Positions 60,101 through 64,000 of a stretch of 64,000 nucleotides of DNA are shown piece by piece. Location: contig NZ_AUGY01000012.1 in the NCBI RefSeq assembly GCF_000422905.1, forward strand, positions 25,569 through 89,568, given 5' to 3'. A model generated the notes under the pieces. That model saw nothing but the letters and a program-made list of their open reading frames with translations, was not told the DNA's origin and did not search any database. The stretch comes from Paenibacillus alginolyticus DSM 5050 = NBRC 15375 (lineage in GTDB: Bacteria; Bacillota; Bacilli; Paenibacillales; NBRC-103111). Numbering within the stretch: the stretch's first letter is position 1; every line of letters starts with the position of its first letter. The position numbers were made by a program, and so were the translations under genes.

Positions 60101-60985
60101 GCGCGCGGCAATACGGCCCCTTACGTGCTGCCGATCCGGCCGGGCAGTCACCCGGAGAGCGGAAAGAAAAACGTCGCTGTCAAAACTGGCTATCACTTCA
60201 AATTTGAGGTCAAAACGCTCGGCAACATGTTCAGCGCGGGCGACGGGATTAAAATCACGCCTACCTTTTACTTCGTTGACAAGCAGGGCAAAAACCGACA
60301 ACAGGTGGACTTGTACTATCATTCGGGAACCAAGCGGTTTATTCGGATCGGCTCCACGGAAGACACCGAGCAGCGGCTGGTGACGCTGGATACCCGTCTG
60401 CGCAATGTGTCGCAGCAGGAGCTAACCAATACTGCCAGTTCACTTTGGAGGGTGAATGGTTCTTCTGGCAGTCAGACATCGTATGTACAGCAGTATTTGA
60501 AGAAAACGGCGCAAAAGCGGATTTACGTCGGCGGCTACGACGGAATGTTACTTCCTTCGCAGCTTCGGACGTTTATCGGCAGTATGCAGGTGCCGTCCGG
60601 CATTGATACTGCACGAGCTAATGCCTCGGTGCAGCGCTGGTTTGGCGAGTATAGCCTTCCCGCTGCTCCCTATGCAGTGCCAGCAGGCATGAATCTGGCC
60701 GAGTACGGACGTACCCACCGGCTGGACGACAATGCGCCGATCTTCCTGCGTGACGGCTATATTGTAGTCAATTTTAACATCGAAACCATTCGCAATAAGG
60801 ACATCGCTCACCCGCATTTGCAGTATAAAAATGCGCCGCTGGACAACCAGTGGCATATGGAAGGTTTTCAGCGCAGTTTTGTCGATCCTTACGGGAGGAT
60901 GTTCTCTTTGCTAGACGGGGACGTTGTGTTTTATCACGCCGACTTGTCCAGCTACGACGATTTTGGTACGGGCGGCACCCATTAA
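57155..60985 (+). CDS. Giant secreted surface protein (1276 residues), candidate adhesin
   Basis: A signal peptide (about 1-30) is followed by a Cys-containing N-terminal domain (TVGWTVRRDQLCTNTSSKQCGD), then two MucBP-like repeats (about 190-290 and 290-375; compare KGDYKVGETINHEFPATIEDNGKTY and ETGDEANHTFEPQLTSGGQTY), an Ig-like part, a Gly/Ser-rich linker and a large C-terminal region rich in beta strands. There is no LPxTG motif or membrane tail, so anchoring must be through a partner such as the DUF916-like or copper-amine-oxidase proteins. Some relatives in Paenibacillus may be grouped as DUF5704, but I am not sure. Confidence 0.72.
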   Translation: MSKPKFIRITLSVLLACSFLLSCFPFLTNAATPAVRVDEGKIKFEITSTAATSSIRYRTVGWTVRRDQLCTNTSSKQCGDPRNGSHASFVNQQVRQVAQNPNPPVPGEPVTTYYEVSEDLVTDGMWQAGMGDIKDNDNLYLYAIMVSIDGNGNVRKGPFYTLNEIKNAEPWAHPDDLDDYFGIHVPYRSANFPVDVVAKTVSGEVIQQSEVTFHKGDYKVGETINHEFPATIEDNGKTYSIVRSYLSPKKDLSQKNWLQENPDTNPKVRTRSFTVALGGTDAIAEYAENNSVKAIYQKEDGTKLKEVDKGVYETGDEANHTFEPQLTSGGQTYEIIRSYITNNNKPDEKLFIQEKGDAKLRERSIQVGSGGSNFVGIYKIPSPITVTSRIDAPDNVDASITTVSGDFIFEAMSSTPLKSYEITKIENATFVTPSDKSGSLSGLTASKTLPIKIPFSSGSSVTVKITVVVKDANGNSGDSTSDHTIHKGDSGGGASQPGTSQQAEAMDAGASAVIKADTRGAEKFDVLQGIPTSESLYADVLAKSYLYRNAFTETKGTKQYPIQVSKTYTLTWTEPQPGPPDDKGNSTTIYVPRSATQTVTKDYTIERKYSFWTIQNLEVYGLQKATVANYALPSGTVTLQPSGYSPPAVSAAHDATLSAHVTDPVYSNVTLSGQTVSGGSSRPSIPNEDWKSNAENAIGKIKVKNDSLVFNGSTVMDNRIVEETAPAPGTIPAPTVIGQNVLYGSGYVIDAGKTNKASQSSTGMIYYTLIKGIGGGDNKSYPINGINPVTVHTPVVNQASVSDDQAHNQKTTPTAGRAALILDRPFTVTIPTSGAHKDIKGYGNRDYAKYVRDKQVRFPFDVYKADHATLIPKDTWTSIPVGQLTTTFYMPVWVDEGNYDVLFRTFAENSPASFTSQPNANLELSNHVATQVVPVEVIGRLFDFRITDIADFNWETVFRTAKGSAAPTGNSYWVGTKGIDGAARGNTAPYVLPIRPGSHPESGKKNVAVKTGYHFKFEVKTLGNMFSAGDGIKITPTFYFVDKQGKNRQQVDLYYHSGTKRFIRIGSTEDTEQRLVTLDTRLRNVSQQELTNTASSLWRVNGSSGSQTSYVQQYLKKTAQKRIYVGGYDGMLLPSQLRTFIGSMQVPSGIDTARANASVQRWFGEYSLPAAPYAVPAGMNLAEYGRTHRLDDNAPIFLRDGYIVVNFNIETIRNKDIAHPHLQYKNAPLDNQWHMEGFQRSFVDPYGRMFSLLDGDVVFYHADLSSYDDFGTGGTH

Positions 60986-61015
60986 AAACAGCATACCGTT
61001 TGGGAGGAAAAGAGC

Positions 61016-61504
61016 ATGATTGAGAAGCTGAAGATTGCCACATCTGAGGATGAGGCTTATTTTTATTCCGCCTCCATCGAGAAGGATACGGAGCGCGGTT
61101 GTATTGGGCATGTGCGCGGTGATTTTGGCAAAGATGGGGAGGCATTCTGGGCGACTTGGTTCGAACACATCTCTTCGTTGAAAACTCCTGATTTTCGGGA
61201 GGAGCTTGGAGCGGTCATTCAAGCGTTGACGGAACAGGGGCTGCTTCAAAACCGCAGTGGCATGCACGATTTTTGTATAAAACATCCAGAGGCCCGTCTA
61301 CCAAGCGCGCGGCACAGCGATGTCTATGGCTTTTGTTTACAGACGGCAAAACATCGTTACTATCTGCGATGCTTTCCGCGTGCCGGCGACTATAACTTTT
61401 ATTTATATTGCTTCACTCGGCCGGAGCGCATGAATGAATTGTCGTCGCCCCTCCATTCCCCTTCATCGGCACCACTAAAGCAGAAGTCTGAACTGGAACG
61501 ATAG
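61016..61504 (+). CDS. Conserved integrative-element protein
   Basis: The 162-residue soluble protein has the pattern GCIGHVRGDFGKDGEAFWATWFEH, LLQNRSGMHDFCIKHPEARL and YLRCFPRAGDYNFYLYCF, conserved in proteins of Tn1549-type elements. Its function is unknown; cysteines are dispersed and not in a clear zinc site. GGGAGGAAAAG precedes ATG. It is upstream of a winged-helix regulator and the large DNA-processing protein. Confidence 0.72.
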   Translation: MIEKLKIATSEDEAYFYSASIEKDTERGCIGHVRGDFGKDGEAFWATWFEHISSLKTPDFREELGAVIQALTEQGLLQNRSGMHDFCIKHPEARLPSARHSDVYGFCLQTAKHRYYLRCFPRAGDYNFYLYCFTRPERMNELSSPLHSPSSAPLKQKSELER

Positions 61505-61518
61505 GAGGATGCACTTCT

Positions 61519-61785
61519 ATGAATGATCTTGCCCGTTACCGGTTGCTGACCGGAGCATCTATTCCCCCTGCAGCGAAGCTGCTGTACAGCTATTTATTGG
61601 ATCGTGCAGGCGGGCGAAACGGCGCGGTACTGCTTTCGTCCACGCGACTTGCGTCAGAGGTGGGTCTTTCCACTTCTGCTGTGCGTCGCAACCTGCATCG
61701 GCTTCAGCAAAATGGACTTATTCGGCTCACGCCAAGATATTCCGAGGAAGGCATTCGTCTGACGAACCAAATTACCTTCGTATGA
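61519..61785 (+). CDS. Winged-helix DNA-binding protein
   Basis: An 88-residue protein with a MarR/helix-turn-helix type fold: PAAKLLYSYLLDRAG, LLSSTRLASEVGLSTSAVRRNLHRLQQNGLIRL. It resembles replication-initiator-like helix-turn-helix domains that often occur beside element processing genes. GATAGGAGG precedes ATG. It probably regulates or assists the large downstream protein, whose GTG lies 14 bases after its stop. Confidence 0.78.
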   Translation: MNDLARYRLLTGASIPPAAKLLYSYLLDRAGGRNGAVLLSSTRLASEVGLSTSAVRRNLHRLQQNGLIRLTPRYSEEGIRLTNQITFV

Positions 61786-61798
61786 GGAGGTGCGACCG

Positions 61799-64000
61799 GT
61801 GACAGCAAAGTTACAGCGAATCGCCGAGCTTGCCGCGAGTACGGCCCACGCGGTTTCGGATCATCCCGAGCGCTGGGCCGATTTTTTACGGTCGGCAGCG
61901 TGGAACTATAAGTATCCGTTTCAGGATCAACTTTTGATCTACGCGCAGCGTCCCGATGCTACAGCCTGTGCTTCAATTGAAATATGGAACAAGCGGTTGA
62001 ACCGATGGGTAAAGCGCGGCGCAAAAGGCATCGCGCTGATCGAGGATCGGGGCAGTCAGTTGGGGCTGCGTCATGTCTTCGATGTGTCGGACACGCAGAG
62101 CCGAAGCCGACAGCCCTTTCCCCTATGGCGCATGGAGGAGCCGGATACGGAGGCCGTCATCGAAACGCTGGAAAATGCGTTTGGCAGTGAACCGGGGCCG
62201 GGGATGGAACTGGTTGAAGTGTTGTTGACCGCTGCCCGAAACGCGGTGGAGGATCACAGCGCCGATTACGTGCGGATGCTGGTAGCCGAGCGCGACAACA
62301 GCTTACTGGAAGAACTGGATGAGCCGCATGTGGAACTGTTGTTCAGAGAAGCCGCTCAATACGCGGTCGCCTTTATGGCGCTGACACGCTGCGGATTGGA
62401 ACCCTCCCATTACATCAGTGTTGACGATCTTTCCGGCGTCGGTTATTTCAATACACTCCCTGCACTGTCACATTTGGGCGCGGCGATCAGCGACGTGGCT
62501 GAAACGATGCTGCGCGAGATTGAATCCACCGTTCGGGCGATGCACCGCGACGAGCAGCGAAAAAAAGGGCGTCAGGCGAGCCGTACCGTTGCAAGGCCAG
62601 AATCCTTGCCGCACAATGAAGCTAAAACACGCGAAAGGATGATGGAGCATGGAACTGACCTACACGCCGAGCGGGGATTACCTGCTGCCCGACCTGACGC
62701 TGACCGAACCGATGAGCATCGGGAAATATGGGATGTTGCGCAAGACGTTTCTCAAGGAGGAGCGGAAGGGAACCTACGCTCACCTGATGCTGTCGGAGCA
62801 ACTGACCCGGCATCTGGCGGACATCGACCGGACAGCGCGGGAGCAGATCGACCTGACGATGCAGGAACTGATCCGGCAGCATCCGGCCCCGGACAAGGCG
62901 ACCGACCCGATGGGCTGGACGAGTCACATGAACAGCCTGAAACAACAGGCCGAGGAACTGATTCTCACGGAACTGATCTATCACTAAAATGGTACGACCG
63001 GGAAACGGAGGACAGAAGTCTTCCGTTTTTTCATGACCAAGCGATCATCAACGATATGCTTCGCGCCGCGCCGCTTTCCGAGAGCAAGGCGGCTATCGAA
63101 GCCTTTTTCGACGTGCATAAGGAAGATCGGGAACGAACGCTGTATATACGCAGTCTGTTCCCTCCGGGAATGACGGAGTTAACACTAGATGATGACATAA
63201 AGGTCGGTTTTGAGCCGTACCGCAACGTACTGCATCTTTGGACGGGATCGACAGAGCATCGGACGGCGCAGAGCTTTTACGATTGGTCGGTTATTGCCGG
63301 ACATTTTTCCAGCATGATTCTCCTTAACGAGTTTGATCCTGCTCATAAATCGGTGCCTTCTATTCAGCAGCAGACATTATGGATGAAACAAGCGGAGGAC
63401 GAAAAAGCCTCCGCTTTTTCACTTCCTCAAGCGGCCATCGACGCTGTTCTGCAAGGTGGAAGTGGTTTTGAGAACGGAAAGCTTCGCATCGCGCTATTTT
63501 TTCAACAGTCGTTATCGACGCAGGAGAACGCTGATTTTCTGAAACGGGAATATGGCACTGGCGGACGCCTCCCTGCCCTGATCGGCACCGATATTCATGA
63601 AAATCACGATAGTAAGGGAATTACGCTGACACGCGGTTCCATTATGAACCCGGATGTTCGGGTCGTGCTGCCGTGGATCAAGGTGCAAAAGCGCATTGGC
63701 GAGCTGCTGGCAGCGGGCCGCTATCTGAACCGCCAGGAAGAAGAACGGTTGCCTGCCTATGCCGAGCAGCAGGAGGAGCAGCGCAGGCAGCGCGCGGCGG
63801 AAAAGACGGAACACAATCTGCCGCTATCGGAATTGCAGCCGGATGAATCACAGCAAATGCCCAACCGGGCTCGGGCGCGCTATGGGTATACGGAGGGCAG
63901 CAAAGTCTTTATCGGTGCGGACGAGTACGAAATTGCGCAGCTGGAGTCGCGAAAGGTTGTGCTGCAGGACGTTCAATTTCCGTTATTCATGCAGGAAATG
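61799..64000 (+). CDS. Large Tn1549-type element DNA-processing protein, N-terminal 734 residues (runs off window)
   Basis: A single frame is open from GTG 61799 (preceded by GGAGGTG) to the window end, so the full length exceeds 734 residues. The N-terminus (RWADFLRSAAWNYKYPFQDQLLIYAQRP, NKRLNRWVKRGAKGIALIEDRG) is the conserved start of very large proteins in Tn1549/CTn elements that combine helicase and adenine-methylase-like domains. Residues about 370-430 and 440-500 are GKLRIALFF and FLKREYGTGG-type conserved blocks. Between about 280 and 400 the chain is a low-complexity Gly/Asp/Pro/Arg/Glu linker, and this is exactly where the overlapping tnpV frame lies. Confidence 0.85.
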   Translation, partial: MTAKLQRIAELAASTAHAVSDHPERWADFLRSAAWNYKYPFQDQLLIYAQRPDATACASIEIWNKRLNRWVKRGAKGIALIEDRGSQLGLRHVFDVSDTQSRSRQPFPLWRMEEPDTEAVIETLENAFGSEPGPGMELVEVLLTAARNAVEDHSADYVRMLVAERDNSLLEELDEPHVELLFREAAQYAVAFMALTRCGLEPSHYISVDDLSGVGYFNTLPALSHLGAAISDVAETMLREIESTVRAMHRDEQRKKGRQASRTVARPESLPHNEAKTRERMMEHGTDLHAERGLPAARPDADRTDEHREIWDVAQDVSQGGAEGNLRSPDAVGATDPASGGHRPDSAGADRPDDAGTDPAASGPGQGDRPDGLDESHEQPETTGRGTDSHGTDLSLKWYDRETEDRSLPFFHDQAIINDMLRAAPLSESKAAIEAFFDVHKEDRERTLYIRSLFPPGMTELTLDDDIKVGFEPYRNVLHLWTGSTEHRTAQSFYDWSVIAGHFSSMILLNEFDPAHKSVPSIQQQTLWMKQAEDEKASAFSLPQAAIDAVLQGGSGFENGKLRIALFFQQSLSTQENADFLKREYGTGGRLPALIGTDIHENHDSKGITLTRGSIMNPDVRVVLPWIKVQKRIGELLAAGRYLNRQEEERLPAYAEQQEEQRRQRAAEKTEHNLPLSELQPDESQQMPNRARARYGYTEGSKVFIGADEYEIAQLESRKVVLQDVQFPLFMQEM
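62649..62987 (+). CDS. tnpV: TnpV-family protein overprinted inside the large ORF
   Basis: In the +1 frame relative to the surrounding gene lies a complete 112-residue reading frame with the TnpV signature: TYTPSGDYLLPDLTL, GKYGMLRKTFLKEERKGTYAHLMLSEQLTRHL, ADIDRTAREQIDLTMQELI and MGWTSHMNSLKQQAEELILTELIY. TnpV is a small protein of conjugative transposons thought to accompany excision or transposition. ATG 62649 follows GGATGATGGAG. The same bases encode a low-complexity linker in the large protein, so TnpV is likely the constrained frame. Coding status follows from strong family resemblance. Confidence 0.75.
   Translation: MELTYTPSGDYLLPDLTLTEPMSIGKYGMLRKTFLKEERKGTYAHLMLSEQLTRHLADIDRTAREQIDLTMQELIRQHPAPDKATDPMGWTSHMNSLKQQAEELILTELIYH

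Noticed and set aside
1..64000. CRISPR arrays
   Set aside because: No regular repeat-spacer pattern was seen on reading either strand; a computed search was not possible here.

Overview
The window looks like low-to-mid-GC Firmicutes DNA, most likely from a Paenibacillaceae bacterium (Paenibacillus/Brevibacillus type). Supporting signs are strong GGAGG ribosome sites with many GTG/TTG starts, copper-amine-oxidase N-terminal domain and DUF916-like surface proteins, FapA, CstR and GerMN-like domains, and c-di-GMP-I riboswitches. No 16S gene is present, so the genus is inference. Base composition is a mosaic: about 1-43 kb is AT-leaning and full of decayed genes, while about 43.1-64 kb is clearly GC-richer, tightly packed and intact.

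Layout. (1) 1-9.1 kb is a defence island: an IS-truncated hsdM with intact hsdS and hsdR (type I restriction-modification), a convergent Kiwa-like pair (DUF4868 KwaB-like plus four-helix KwaA-like), and remnants of a P-loop kinase and a UvrD-type helicase. (2) 9.5-11.2 kb holds a tRNA-Leu(CAG) with a tyrosine integrase ending three bases past the CCA and an excisionase upstream of it: the classic left edge of an integrated element. (3) 11.2-16 kb is a graveyard of repeats, a TetR remnant, a treble-clef remnant, a PepSY-like remnant and an IS110 remnant around an intact NhaD/ArsB-type transporter. (4) 16.1-20.4 kb has a fluoride riboswitch driving a CLC-F fluoride channel and a c-di-GMP-I riboswitch driving a PAS-GGDEF-EAL protein. 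(5) 21-36 kb is a sulfane-sulfur island: two decayed 5'-nucleotidase/SoxB-like genes around a two-component system, then CcdA, a TlpA-type thioredoxin, a TSUP transporter, rhodaneses, TusA, DsrE-type proteins, a rhodanese-persulfide dioxygenase fusion and the repressor CstR, with matching palindromic operators in front of the transcription units. (6) 36.2-39.8 kb is a second c-di-GMP-I riboswitch upstream of a receiver protein, a FapA-like protein and an HD-GYP protein. (7) 40-43 kb has small regulators, repeats inverted or direct relative to those at 11-12 kb, and a beta-carbonic anhydrase. (8) 43.1-64 kb is a conjugative-element backbone: ParA, ParB, conserved integrative-element proteins, and a Tad/Flp-like secretion machine (SAF/CpaB, two TadZ-like proteins, TadA/CpaF ATPase, TadB/C-like membrane protein, four pilin-like proteins) followed by large secreted surface proteins. 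It ends in a very large DNA-processing protein that runs off the window and carries a complete tnpV gene overprinted in another frame.

A working model (inference) is an integrative element attached at tRNA-Leu, carrying metal/halide/sulfur stress cargo and a Tad-like surface apparatus in its transfer region. The right attachment site is not in the window, so cargo and backbone could instead belong to different elements.
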